The notes under the pieces: generated by a model
The model's database searches: none
Seen by the model: only the letters and a program-made list of their open reading frames with translations
Told to the model about the DNA's origin: nothing
Part shown: one piece after another, positions 49,062-58,112 of the stretch
Numbering within the stretch: position 1 is the first letter of the stretch
Layout: each line of letters begins with the position of its first letter
Position numbers and translations under genes: made by a program
From: Streptomyces sp. CB01881
Lineage (GTDB): Bacteria; Actinomycetota; Actinomycetes; Streptomycetales; Streptomycetaceae
DNA length: 64,000 nt
Reading direction: 5' to 3'
Assembly: GCF_002953255.1 (NCBI RefSeq)
Contig: NZ_CP026498.1
Coordinates: 7,819,939 to 7,883,938 of the forward strand

Positions 49062-49126
49062 GTCGGCGTTTCGCCGTCAGCCGTTCCGGCCCGCCGCGTC
49101 ACGTGCTGCGCCTACACTCCGATGCC

Positions 49127-50272
49127 ATGCTGCAAACTCCGCGCAGGGCACGCCAGGCGGCCACCCTCAGCCTGGTGTTCGGCGCCGTGCTGCTGGCCGG
49201 CGCCGCGACCGGAGCCTGGGGCGACCCGAGCGCGCCACCGCACCGCCCGTCCGTGGACGCGGCCCCGGCCGCCGCGGCCGGCGTCGCGGCCGGCCAGGAC
49301 CCGGCCGGGGCGGCGCTCTCCGAGCAGCAGGCCGAGCACCTGATCGGCGCCAACGGCGACCGCTGGGGCGCCTACTACAGCGCCCAGGAGTACGCCGAGT
49401 TCAGCCAGGGCCTGGACGGCCGCTACCTGGGTGTGGGCCTCTCGGTCGGCCGCGGGCAGGACGGCGTCACCGAGGTCTCGCAGGTGCAGCCCGCCGGGCC
49501 GGCCGCGGAGGCCGGGATCGCCGCCGGCGACCGGCTGCTGCGGGTCGGTCCGGACCAGGCCGACCACCTGCCCGTGACCGAGGTCGTCGCCCGGCTGCGC
49601 GGGCGCGAGGGGGAGCGGCGGATCGGCTCCGAGGTCACCCTCGCCGTCCAGCGCGGGGACGGCGGTATCCGCGAGGTCCAGTTGCGCCGGGCCCTGCTGG
49701 ACAGCCAGCAGGTCGCGGTCGAGCACCTGGACAAGGGGGTCCTGCGGATCACCGTGCGGGCCTTCACCAGCGGCGTGGCCGAGCAGGTGCGCGCCGCCGT
49801 GCGCGGCCCGCACGCCGGGGTGGTGCTGGACCTGCGCGGCAACTCCGGCGGGCTGGTCGAGGAGGCCGCCGGTACCGCCGGGATCTTCCTGGACGGCGGC
49901 CCGGTCGGCTCGTACCAGGAGCGCGGCGGGACCAGGGAGCTGACCGCCCCGCCCGGCGGCGACCAGCGCTCCCCCTTGGTGGTGCTGGTGGACGGCGGCA
50001 CCATGAGCGCCGCCGAGCTGCTCACCGGCGCGCTCCAGGACCGCAGCCGGGCCGTCGTGGTGGGCGGCCGGACCTTCGGCAAGGGCACCGTCCAGCAGCC
50101 CAGCCGGCTCGCCGACGGCGCGGTGCTGGAGCTGACCGTCGGCCGCTACTACACCCCGGCGGGCCGCTCCCCGGAGGGCGCCGGCCTGACCCCCGACGTG
50201 CCCGCGTCCGGCTCCGAGGACGCCGGCGAGCTGGCCCTGCGGGTCCTGGCGGGCCTGGGGACGCGGGCCTGA
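49127..50272 (+). CDS. S41-family carboxy-terminal processing protease
   Basis: 381 aa. An N-terminal signal or anchor helix (about 12-33) leads to a CtpA-like fold: a PDZ domain (about 95-180) and a protease core. The nucleophile is S294 in GGTMSAAELL and the general base is K319 in RTFGKGTVQ, 25 residues apart as in CtpA. It acts outside the membrane. TACACT ends eight bases before ATG 49127 and there is no ribosome binding site, so it may be leaderless. Confidence 0.93.
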   Translation: MLQTPRRARQAATLSLVFGAVLLAGAATGAWGDPSAPPHRPSVDAAPAAAAGVAAGQDPAGAALSEQQAEHLIGANGDRWGAYYSAQEYAEFSQGLDGRYLGVGLSVGRGQDGVTEVSQVQPAGPAAEAGIAAGDRLLRVGPDQADHLPVTEVVARLRGREGERRIGSEVTLAVQRGDGGIREVQLRRALLDSQQVAVEHLDKGVLRITVRAFTSGVAEQVRAAVRGPHAGVVLDLRGNSGGLVEEAAGTAGIFLDGGPVGSYQERGGTRELTAPPGGDQRSPLVVLVDGGTMSAAELLTGALQDRSRAVVVGGRTFGKGTVQQPSRLADGAVLELTVGRYYTPAGRSPEGAGLTPDVPASGSEDAGELALRVLAGLGTRA

Positions 50273-50365
50273 CGCGCCCGGGCCCGACGCGTGCGCGCGC
50301 GAGGGCCTGACGCGCGGGTAAAGGGGCTGCTCCGCACCGGGCCGAGGTGCGAGAATGGCCGCGCT

Positions 50366-50842
50366 ATGGCAAAGGAAACCGGACAGAAGCTGATCGCGCA
50401 GAACAAGAAGGCGCGACACGAGTACACCATCCTCGACACCTACGAGTGCGGTCTCGTGCTCACCGGCACCGAGGTCAAGTCACTGCGCGAAGGGCGGGCC
50501 AACCTGGTCGACGGGTACGCCTACATCCAGAACCACGAGGCGTGGATCGACAACGTCTTCATCCCCGAGTACACCCAGGGGACGTGGACCAACCACGCCG
50601 CGCGGCGCAAGCGCAAGCTGCTGCTGCACCGGATGGAGATCCACAAGATCGAGGCCAAGGTCCGGGACGCCGGCCACACCCTGATCCCGCTCTCGCTGTA
50701 CTTCAAGGACGGCCGGGTGAAGCTCGAACTCGCGCTCGCCGTCGGCAAGAAGCTGTACGACAAGCGCCAGACGCTGCGGGAGAAGCAGGACACCCGTGAG
50801 ACGGCCCGTGCGGTGGCGGCGGCGCGCCGGCGCCAGAGCTGA
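50366..50842 (+). CDS. smpB: SsrA-binding protein SmpB
   Basis: 158 aa, full length. Signatures are ARHEYTILDTYECGLVLTGTEVKSLR and LHRMEIHKIEAKV, and a basic C-terminal tail enters the mRNA channel. It delivers tmRNA to stalled ribosomes and lies immediately upstream of ssrA. A GAGAAT nine bases before the ATG may be a -10 box. Confidence 0.97.
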   Translation: MAKETGQKLIAQNKKARHEYTILDTYECGLVLTGTEVKSLREGRANLVDGYAYIQNHEAWIDNVFIPEYTQGTWTNHAARRKRKLLLHRMEIHKIEAKVRDAGHTLIPLSLYFKDGRVKLELALAVGKKLYDKRQTLREKQDTRETARAVAAARRRQS

Positions 50843-50868
50843 CACCCGGCGACGCCGGCGTTAATCCG

Positions 50869-50898
50869 CTGGACCCTCGCCGGTCGCCTCGCGTACTA
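50869..50898 (+). promoter_or_regulatory. Promoter of ssrA
   Basis: TGGACC (50869-50874), 18 bases and TACTAT (50893-50898) predict a start near 50905, about 45 bases before the mature tmRNA 5' end. The precursor would be trimmed by RNase P. Confidence 0.55.
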
Positions 50899-50949
50899 TG
50901 GCGCCAGCAACACGGACGGCAACGTCCGAGCTGTTTCTCAAAAAAACAT

Positions 50950-51331
50950 GGGGATGATCGGTTTCGACAGGGGAAGTCGAAACAGGAGAAGCGAGCCGAG
51001 GAACGCGGCAATGATCTCGTTAACCATCTGTCGCAAAAAAATAATCGCCAACACTAAGCGCGATTCCCAGCAGTTCGCTCTCGCTGCCTAATAACAGCTA
51101 AGAGTGCTTGGGTGTCAGACCGGGGAGTTCCCGACCCGGACCCTGGCATAATCTAGGGAACTCAACCGTCCGCCCGGGCTGCGGGGGTGGATGGGAAATC
51201 AAACAGCAGCTGGGCCTGTTGGCGGCTTGTCCGCGTGACTGCCAGGGCCGAGAAAATCACAGCGGACTGCGCTCGGAGAAGTCCTGAATCCACTCCACTG
51301 GACCCGGGTTCGATTCCCGGCATCTCCACCA
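50950..51331 (+). ncRNA. ssrA: Transfer-messenger RNA (tmRNA)
   Basis: The 5' end GGGGATG pairs with 3' CATCTCC to make the alanine-tRNA-like acceptor stem, followed by encoded ACCA. The T-arm GGGTTCGATTCCC is near the 3' end. The resume codon is GCC at 51047, and the tag reads ANTKRDSQQFALAA, ending with TAA TAA at 51089. With SmpB it rescues stalled ribosomes and tags nascent chains for proteolysis. Confidence 0.96.
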
Positions 51332-51346
51332 CCCCATGTTGCACAG

Positions 51347-51383
51347 CGAAGGCCGCCCACCGCTCAGCGGAGGGCGGCCTTCG
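51347..51383 (+). terminator. ssrA terminator
   Basis: 12-bp arms (51347-51358 with 51372-51383) with an inner CCGCT-C-AGCGG stem begin 15 bases after the tmRNA 3' end. Confidence 0.85.
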
Positions 51384-51482
51384 CGATTTCCCCTCCCGGT
51401 GCGGCGCAACGGAGCGGCGGGGCGTAGGATCTTCCGTCCGCTCGTTTCCCAGAGCCGGACTCCCGCCGCTACCACCGAGGCC

Positions 51483-53786
51483 ATGCAGAGCAATACGGAC
51501 ACCACCGCCGCCACCGACTCCGAGACCGTCCGCGAGCGCGAGATCGCCGGGGAGCAGCACCACCTGGACACGGTCTACCACCGCCTGGAGGAGAAGCTCG
51601 CCGAGGCCGAGTACATCCTGGAGGACGCCGCCAAGCGCGTCCAGGTCGGCACCCCCGGCGCGCTCGCCGAGCGCGACGCCCAGGTCTACCGGGCGGGCGC
51701 CCACCTCCAGCGGCTCAACAACGAGTTCGAGGACTTCCTCTTCGGCCGGATCGACCTCCAGCAGGCCGACGCGCCGGAGGAGCACGGCATCCCCTCGAAC
51801 ACCCCGCTCGACCCGGCCGACCCCGCCGTCGCCGAGACCCTCCACATCGGCCGGCTCGGTGTGCTGGACGCCGAGTACGGCCCGCTGGTGATCGACTGGC
51901 GGGCGCCGGCCGCCGCGCCGTTCTACCGGTCCACCCCGCTGGAGCCCGGCCGGGTGATCCGCCGCCGGGTGATCCGCTCCAAGGGCCGCAAGGTGGTCGG
52001 CGTCGAGGACGACCTGCTCCGCCCCGACCTCACCCCCACCCTGGACGGCCGCGAGCTGGCGGTGGTCGGCGACGGTGCGCTGATGGCCTCCCTCGGCCGC
52101 GCCCGCAGCCACTCGATGCGCGACATCGTCTCGTCCATCCAGAAGGAACAGGACGAGGTGATCCGCGCCGCCGCGGCCGGGGCCACCCTGGTCACCGGCG
52201 GCCCCGGCACGGGCAAGACCGCCGTCGCCCTGCACCGCGCCGCCTTCCTGCTCTACCAGGACCGCCGCCGCTACGCCGGGGGCATCCTGGTGGTCTCCCC
52301 GACCCCGCTGCTGGTCTCCTACACCGAGGGCGTGCTGCCCTCGCTCGGCGAGGAGGGCCAGGTCGCCATCCGCGCGGTCGGCTCCCTGGTCGACGGCATC
52401 GAGGCGGGCGTCTACGACACCCCGGAGGCGGCCCGGGTCAAGGGCTCGGCCCGGATGGTGCAGCTGCTGCGCCGGGCCGCCAGGGCGGCGCTGGAGCTCG
52501 GCGCGCCGCAGGAGCTGAAGGTGGTCGCCCGGGGTGAGGTGCTGCGGCTGGACGCCGGCCGGCTCAAGGCCGTGCGCGGCAACGTGGTGGGCTCCGGCGG
52601 CACCCCGCTGAACCTGCTCCGCCCGCGCGCCCGCCGGCTGCTGCTGGACGCGCTCTGGCAGGAGGCGACCCGGCACCTGCCGAAGCCGGCCGACCACTAC
52701 GCCCGTGAGCAGCGCCAGGAGGAGAAGGAGTCCTTCGACGACTACGTCTCGGACGAGGCGGCGTTCCTGGACTTCCTGGACGCCTGGTGGCCCGCGGTGA
52801 CCCCGCGCCGGGTGCTCGGCACGCTGAAGCAGACCCGGCACACCAACCGGATCGCCCGCCGCGCCGTGACCCCGGAGGAGGCCCGGCTGCTGGCCGGCTC
52901 GTGGCGGCACCTGTCCGAGCGCGGCGAGGGCGAGCTGTCGGCGCACGACGTGGCGCTGGTGGACGAGCTCCAGGTGCTGCTCGGCGAGCCGGTCCGCCCG
53001 AAGGTCCGCGAGGTGGACGCGGTGGACCTGCTGAGCGGCCTGGACGAGGTCACCACGTTCGCGGACCGCAACTCCAGGCAGCGCGAGAGGGTGCCGGTGG
53101 AGCGCACCGAGTACGCGCACATCATCGTGGACGAGGCGCAGGACCTGACCCCGATGCAGTGGCGGATGATTGGCCGGCGTGGCCGGATGGCCACCTGGAC
53201 GATCGTCGGCGACCCGGCGCAGTCCTCCTGGCCGTTCCCCGGGGAGGCGCAGGCGGCGTTGGACGAGGTGCTGTCCGGCAAGCCGCGCCGTCGCTACACG
53301 CTGACCGTGAACTACCGGAACCCGGCCGAGATCGCCGAGGTGGCGGCCAAGGTGCTGGCACTGGCCGCGCCGGGCACGCCGTCGCCGAGCGCGGTGCGCA
53401 GGGTCGGCGTGGAGCCGCGGTTCGCGGCCGTCACGGACCCGTCGCCGGAGGCCTTCGGCGCGGCGGCCCGGGCGGAGCTGGAGCGGCTGCTGGGGGAGGT
53501 GGACGGCACCGTGGCGGTCGTCGTGCCGATGGACCGCCGGGCCGAGGCGGCCGGGTGGATCGAGGGCCTGGGCGAGCGGGCGGTGGCGCTGGGCAGCCTG
53601 GAGGCCAAGGGCCTGGAGTACGACGCGACCGTGGTGGCCGACCCGACCGGGATCGCCGGTGAGTCGGAGGCGGGCCTGCGGGTGCTCTACGTGGCGCTGA
53701 CCCGGGCGACCCAGCGGCTGACCGTGCTCTCCGGCCCTGACGACCTGCCGGACGCTGACGGCGTGCCGGCCCTGCTGGACGGCTGA
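51483..53786 (+). CDS. helR: HelD/HelR-type RNA polymerase recycling helicase
   Basis: 767 aa superfamily 1 helicase-like ATPase. The N-terminal coiled-coil arm (EQHHLDTVYHRLEEKLAEAEYILEDA) is typical of HelD-like factors. Walker A is GGPGTGKTA, motif II is VDEAQDL, and the C-terminal ATPase half contains VLYVALTRATQRL. Such proteins pry stalled RNA polymerase off DNA, and Streptomyces HelR also confers rifamycin tolerance. I find no rifamycin-associated palindrome upstream, only TAGGAT at 51425-51430. HelR rather than another HelD class is my reading from length and family resemblance. Confidence 0.8.
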   Translation: MQSNTDTTAATDSETVREREIAGEQHHLDTVYHRLEEKLAEAEYILEDAAKRVQVGTPGALAERDAQVYRAGAHLQRLNNEFEDFLFGRIDLQQADAPEEHGIPSNTPLDPADPAVAETLHIGRLGVLDAEYGPLVIDWRAPAAAPFYRSTPLEPGRVIRRRVIRSKGRKVVGVEDDLLRPDLTPTLDGRELAVVGDGALMASLGRARSHSMRDIVSSIQKEQDEVIRAAAAGATLVTGGPGTGKTAVALHRAAFLLYQDRRRYAGGILVVSPTPLLVSYTEGVLPSLGEEGQVAIRAVGSLVDGIEAGVYDTPEAARVKGSARMVQLLRRAARAALELGAPQELKVVARGEVLRLDAGRLKAVRGNVVGSGGTPLNLLRPRARRLLLDALWQEATRHLPKPADHYAREQRQEEKESFDDYVSDEAAFLDFLDAWWPAVTPRRVLGTLKQTRHTNRIARRAVTPEEARLLAGSWRHLSERGEGELSAHDVALVDELQVLLGEPVRPKVREVDAVDLLSGLDEVTTFADRNSRQRERVPVERTEYAHIIVDEAQDLTPMQWRMIGRRGRMATWTIVGDPAQSSWPFPGEAQAALDEVLSGKPRRRYTLTVNYRNPAEIAEVAAKVLALAAPGTPSPSAVRRVGVEPRFAAVTDPSPEAFGAAARAELERLLGEVDGTVAVVVPMDRRAEAAGWIEGLGERAVALGSLEAKGLEYDATVVADPTGIAGESEAGLRVLYVALTRATQRLTVLSGPDDLPDADGVPALLDG

Positions 53787-53822
53787 CCTGCTGACCGCCC
53801 GTCACGGCGGGCGGTACAGCAA

Positions 53823-53853
53823 GAAGGCCCCTCACCGACGGTGAGGGGCCTTC
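53823..53853 (+). terminator. helR terminator
   Basis: A perfect 14-bp stem (53823-53836 with 53840-53853) with a GAC loop lies 36 bases after the stop. Confidence 0.9.
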
Positions 53854-54075
53854 AGACGTTAATGACACCGACCCGCCATGCTCGCCTCGCGGCAAGTGGT
53901 CCCTCGAAGGGACGAAGGTTGGGCCCGGGGGCTTGGATCGAGCCGGTGTCCCGTCCAATGTAACGCATCGGCCCGCTGAGGCAAGAAGTTGTCGACTTCG
54001 CACACTCAATGAACGTTATTTCTGGCTTCAGCCTGGTAGGTGCGACGATCGAGGTCTAGCATGCGCAGGCGAAGC

Positions 54076-54094
54076 CTTCAACAATCTGTTGAAG
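54076..54094. promoter_or_regulatory. Palindromic operator candidate in the malic enzyme leader
   Basis: CTTCAACA-ATC-TGTTGAAG has perfect 8-bp arms. It starts 13 bases after a TAGCAT (54057-54062) that could be the -10 box, placing it over the first transcribed bases, a position suited to repression. It ends 27 bases before the ATG. Confidence 0.55.
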
Positions 54095-54121
54095 CAACTG
54101 AGGACGGAAGAAGGAACGTCG

Positions 54122-55594
54122 ATGGCGACGGTGCCCAGTGTCTCCAACTCGATCACGGTGCGGCTGGAGGTCCCGGCCAGGGGCAATGCCGTCAGTGCGA
54201 TCACCACGGCCGTCGAGTCCTCCGGCGGTTCGGTCACCGGCCTCGACGTCACCGCCTCCGGCCTGGAGGCGCTGCGGATCGACGTGACCGTGGCCGCGTC
54301 CTCGGTCGCCCACGGCGAGGAGATCGTCGAGAAGCTCCGCACGATCGACGGCGTGTCGATCGGCAAGGTCTCCGACCGTACCTTCCTGATGCACCTCGGC
54401 GGCAAGATCGAGATGTCCTCGAAGCTGCCGATCCGCAACCGTGACGACCTCAGCATGATCTACACCCCGGGTGTCGCCCGGGTCTGCATGGCGATCGCCG
54501 AGAACCCCGAGGACGCCCGCCGCCTCACCATCAAGCGCAACAGCGTCGCCGTGGTCACCGACGGTTCGGCGGTGCTGGGCCTGGGCAACATCGGCCCGGC
54601 CGCCGCGCTGCCGGTGATGGAGGGCAAGGCGGCCCTGTTCAAGCGCTTCGCCGGTATCGACGCCTGGCCGATCTGCCTGGACACCCAGGACACCGACGAG
54701 ATCGTGGCCATCGTCAAGGCGATCGCCCCCGGCTTCGCCGGCATCAACCTGGAGGACATCTCCGCGCCGCGCTGCTTCGAGATCGAGGCCCGGCTGCGCG
54801 AGGCCCTGGACATCCCGGTCTTCCACGACGACCAGCACGGCACCGCGATCGTGGTGCTGGCCGCGCTCACCAACGCGCTCAAGGTGGTCGGCAAGGACAT
54901 CTCCGAGATCCGCGTGGTGATGTCGGGTGCCGGCGCCGCCGGTACCGCGATCCTCAAGCTGCTGCTGGCGGCCGGCGTCGAGCACGCCACCGTCGCGGAC
55001 GTGCGGGGCGTGGTCCACCAGGGCCGTGACGACCTCAACGACTCGCTGCGCTGGATCGCCGAGCACACCAACCGCTCGGCCCGCACCGGCGGCCTCAAGG
55101 AGGCCGTGGCGGGCGCCGACGTCTTCATCGGCGTCTCCGCCCCGAACGTGCTGGACGGCGACGACCTGGCCACCATGGCGCCGGACGCGATCGTCTTCGC
55201 GCTGGCCAACCCGGACCCGGAGGTCGACCCGGCGATCGCCCGGCAGACCGCCGCCGTGGTCGCCACCGGCCGCAGTGACTTCCCGAACCAGATCAACAAC
55301 GTGCTGGTCTTCCCGGGCGTCTTCCGCGGTCTGCTGGACGCCCAGAGCCGGACGGTCAACACCGAGATGATGATCGCCGCCGCCCGGGCGCTGGCCACCA
55401 CCGTCGCCGACGACGAGCTGAACGCCAACTACATCATCCCGAGCGTCTTCCACAAGGACGTCGCGAAGACGGTGGCCGCCGCCGTCCGTGACGCCGCGCT
55501 GGCCGGCGTGCAGGAGGAGCGCGAGCCGTCCCGTCCGACCCCGGGCATCGTCGGCACCCTCGACACCGCCTCCTTCCCCTCCGTCAAGCTCTGA
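54122..55594 (+). CDS. NAD(P)-dependent malic enzyme with N-terminal ACT domain
   Basis: 490 aa. An ACT-like regulatory domain (about 8-85, SNSITVRLEVPARGNAVSAI) is fused to a malic enzyme. The active site includes YTPGVARVC, the catalytic lysine region (NSVAVVTDGSAVLGLGNIGP), the metal ligands around LEDISAPRCFEIE and FHDDQHGTA, and the nucleotide-binding GAGAAG. It decarboxylates malate to pyruvate; cofactor preference cannot be read. AAGGA precedes the ATG. Confidence 0.94.
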   Translation: MATVPSVSNSITVRLEVPARGNAVSAITTAVESSGGSVTGLDVTASGLEALRIDVTVAASSVAHGEEIVEKLRTIDGVSIGKVSDRTFLMHLGGKIEMSSKLPIRNRDDLSMIYTPGVARVCMAIAENPEDARRLTIKRNSVAVVTDGSAVLGLGNIGPAAALPVMEGKAALFKRFAGIDAWPICLDTQDTDEIVAIVKAIAPGFAGINLEDISAPRCFEIEARLREALDIPVFHDDQHGTAIVVLAALTNALKVVGKDISEIRVVMSGAGAAGTAILKLLLAAGVEHATVADVRGVVHQGRDDLNDSLRWIAEHTNRSARTGGLKEAVAGADVFIGVSAPNVLDGDDLATMAPDAIVFALANPDPEVDPAIARQTAAVVATGRSDFPNQINNVLVFPGVFRGLLDAQSRTVNTEMMIAAARALATTVADDELNANYIIPSVFHKDVAKTVAAAVRDAALAGVQEEREPSRPTPGIVGTLDTASFPSVKL

Positions 55595-56104
55595 CGGCGG
55601 CCCCGCGGCGCGTGTCGCGGATCGGTCAAATGACCGAATAGCGCGCTTACCCACCCAAGCCCGCCCCGAACCCTTGCGACACAAGGGCGAGGGGCGTGTT
55701 TGGGCTTGTCGTGCCTAGGGCGTACGGTAGCCCTGCACGGGGCAGGCGTGTCCGACAAGTACGGAACGTCCCCCTGGTCTTCCGGCGTGTCGTCCCGACC
55801 GCCGCCCGCGCCCGGTCCGCCGGAGCCGACGGAGCATCACACCTCCGGCGGGCGGGCGTTGTTCGGGTGGCTCGGCCGGGGCCCGATTGGCTTTCTCGGG
55901 GCCGGACGGGGCAGGATTCGTATCCGGGCAGGCAGGCGGGCCTTCGACGGCACCGGCGCCGCGGCACGGGGTGCGAACCCGGCCTGCGACCACGCATTGC
56001 CTGAATGAGCACAGTGTGCGGACCTGCGGCCTATCCGGGTGCCCCCCGGAGGGAGCACCGATGGGCCCCCGCACACCGCAAGCGAACAGACCACAGGAGT
56101 ACAC
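55595..56104 (+). other. Gene-free leader region of hup
   Basis: These 510 bases show no convincing gene; two overlapping frames of about 100 codons at 55696-56008 have no recognisable domain. A promoter TTGGGC (55700-55705), 17 bases, TACGGT (55723-55728) would give a leader of about 370 bases before hup. Confidence 0.45.
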
Positions 56105-56386
56105 ATGAACCGCAGTGAGCTGGTGGCCGCGCTGTCCGAGCGCGCCGAGGTGACCCGCAAGGACGCCGACGCCGTTCTGGCCGCCTTCGCCGAGATCGTC
56201 GGCGAGGTCGTCGCCAAGGGCGACGAGAAGGTCACCATCCCCGGTTTCCTGACCTTCGAGCGCACCCACCGCGCCGCCCGCACCGCCCGCAACCCGCAGA
56301 CCGGCGAGCCGATCCAGATCGCGGCCGGCTACAGCGCCAAGGTGAGCGCGGGCTCCAAGCTCAAGGAAGCCGCCAAGGGCGCCTGA
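56105..56386 (+). CDS. hup: HU-family DNA-binding protein
   Basis: 93 aa, the standard HU length. It begins MNRSELVAALSERAEVTRKDADAVL and has the DNA-minor-groove arm RTARNPQTGEPIQI. It is the short HU (HupA-type) without the Lys-rich C-terminal extension of HupS. AGGAG stands just before the ATG. It bends and compacts nucleoid DNA. Confidence 0.97.
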   Translation: MNRSELVAALSERAEVTRKDADAVLAAFAEIVGEVVAKGDEKVTIPGFLTFERTHRAARTARNPQTGEPIQIAAGYSAKVSAGSKLKEAAKGA

Positions 56387-56402
56387 GCAACCCCTTGAAC
56401 GC

Positions 56403-56440
56403 CGAGAGGCCGGGTTCCCTTCGGGGAGCCCGGCCTCTCG
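56403..56440. terminator. hup/murA bidirectional terminator with C(UUCG)G loop
   Basis: A continuous stem of about 17 bp (outer arms 56403-56414 and 56429-56440, inner TCCC/GGGA plus a T-G pair) is capped by TTCG closed by C-G. It lies between the convergent hup and murA genes. Confidence 0.92.
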
Positions 56441-56459
56441 CCGTCGGTACGGCCGCCGG

Positions 56460-57800
56460 TCAGGCGGTGACCAGCCGCTCGCTGGGCAGCTCGACGTGGG
56501 CGCCGAGGTCGCGCAGCTTCTCCATGAAGTTCTCGTAGCCGCGGTTGATCAGGTCGATGCCGTGCACGGTCGAGGTGCCCTCGGCCGCCAGCGCCGCGAT
56601 CAGGTACGAGAAGCCGCCGCGCAGGTCCGGGATGACCAGCTCGGAGCCGATCAGCTTGGACGGGCCGGAGACGACCGCGGAGTGCAGGAAGTTGCGGGCG
56701 CCGAAGCGGCACGGGGTGGCGCCCAGGCACTCGCGGTAGAGCTGGATGTGGGCGCCCATCTGGTTCAGCGCGCCGGTGAAGCCGAGCCGCGACTCGTACA
56801 CCGTCTCGTGCACGATGGACAGGCCGGTGGCCTGGGTGAGCGCGACCACCAGCGGCTGCTGCCAGTCGGTCTGGAAGCCCGGGTGCACGTCGGTCTCCAG
56901 GGCGATCGCCTTGAGCTCGCCGCCCGGGTGCCAGAACCGGATGCCCTCGTCGTCGACCTCGAAGGCGCCGCCGACCTTCCGGAAGGTGTTGAGGAAGGTC
57001 ATCATCTCCAGCTGGCGGGCGCCGCGGACGTAGATGTCGCCCTTGGTGGCCAGTGCCGCGCAGGCCCAGGAGGCGGACTCCAGGCGGTCCGGCAGTGCGC
57101 GGTGGTTGTAGCCGGAGAGCTCGTCGACACCGGTGATCAGGATGGTCCGGTCGGTGCCCATGGTGATGATCGCGCCCATCTTCTGCAGGATGCAGATCAG
57201 GTCGACGATCTCCGGCTCGACGGCCGCGTTGCGCAGCTCGGTGACGCCCTCGCAGAGGACGGCGGTGAGCAGGACCTGCTCGGTTGCGCCGACCGACGGG
57301 TAGGGCAGCTCGATCTTGGTGCCGCGCAGCCGCTGCGGGGCGACCAGGTAGGTGCCCTGCGGGTGCTTCTCGATGGTGGCGCCGAACTGGCGGAGCACCT
57401 CGAAGTGGAAGTCGACCGGGCGGCCGCCGATGTCGCAGCCGCCGAGGCCCGGGATGAAGGCGTGGCCGAGGCGGTGCAGCAGCGGGCCGCAGAACAGGAT
57501 CGGGATCCGCGAGGACCCGGCGTGCGCGTCGATGTCGGCGACGTTGGCGCTCTCCACGTGGGAGGGGTCGAGGATCAGCTCACCCTCCTCGTCACCGGTG
57601 CGCACCGTCACGCCGTGCAGCTGGAGCAGGCCGCGGACCACCTTGACGTCGCGGATGTCCGGGACGTTGCGCAGTCTGCTGGGTCCCTGCCCGAGCAGGG
57701 CGGCGACCATGGCCTTGGGGACCAGGTTCTTCGCACCACGGACGCGGATCTCGCCTTCGAGCGGGTTTCCGCCGTGAACCAGCAGGACGTCGTCGGTCAT
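56460..57800 (-). CDS. murA: UDP-N-acetylglucosamine 1-carboxyvinyltransferase
   Basis: 446 aa. It has K24-N25 in RGAKNLVPKA and the active-site Cys C122 in GLGGCDIGGRPVDFH, the residue attacked by fosfomycin; some actinobacterial MurA enzymes have Asp here, so fosfomycin sensitivity is not excluded. It commits UDP-GlcNAc to peptidoglycan synthesis in the cytoplasm. It diverges from the AlgH gene. Confidence 0.95.
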   Translation of the reverse strand: MTDDVLLVHGGNPLEGEIRVRGAKNLVPKAMVAALLGQGPSRLRNVPDIRDVKVVRGLLQLHGVTVRTGDEEGELILDPSHVESANVADIDAHAGSSRIPILFCGPLLHRLGHAFIPGLGGCDIGGRPVDFHFEVLRQFGATIEKHPQGTYLVAPQRLRGTKIELPYPSVGATEQVLLTAVLCEGVTELRNAAVEPEIVDLICILQKMGAIITMGTDRTILITGVDELSGYNHRALPDRLESASWACAALATKGDIYVRGARQLEMMTFLNTFRKVGGAFEVDDEGIRFWHPGGELKAIALETDVHPGFQTDWQQPLVVALTQATGLSIVHETVYESRLGFTGALNQMGAHIQLYRECLGATPCRFGARNFLHSAVVSGPSKLIGSELVIPDLRGGFSYLIAALAAEGTSTVHGIDLINRGYENFMEKLRDLGAHVELPSERLVTA

Positions 57801-57924
57801 CGTTCTCGCAATCCGGGGTGCCAGAGGAGTGGGTGGGGCTCCGGTCGGGAGCCGGCGGTGGACCGGTCGTACGGGCGCGTTCGGGCCCCCGGCGTGACCG
57901 AGTCGGCACCGTATAAGGGCGTCC

Positions 57925-57940
57925 ACCATCAGTAGATGGT
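57925..57940. promoter_or_regulatory. Inverted repeat in the murA/algH divergent promoter
   Basis: ACCATC-AGTA-GATGGT is a perfect 6-bp palindrome in the 312-base divergent region, which otherwise holds no gene. It lies about 125 bases upstream of murA and could serve either gene. Confidence 0.4.
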
Positions 57941-58112
57941 AGTGGGCGTATCGGTGGTTCCCGTGAGCCTCTCCCGTGATGGTGCTCTCTCGGGGTGGTG
58001 TCGCGCCCGCCGGTGCGTCCGTACGGGTGTTCGCGCGGCGCGGCGGCGGCCGTGCGGACGGTCTCCGTGTTGCGGTGTCCGCCCCCGGGGGTTCTGCGGG
58101 ATCATGTGAGGC

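Noticed and set aside
51384..51482. Rifamycin-associated element upstream of helR
   Set aside because: No palindrome resembling the GGGGCTTGC-type element is present in the 100 bases before the gene.
55696..56008. Two overlapping ~102-codon frames upstream of hup
   Set aside because: They lie in different frames over the same bases, with no ribosome binding site or recognisable sequence. More likely the hup leader and promoter.
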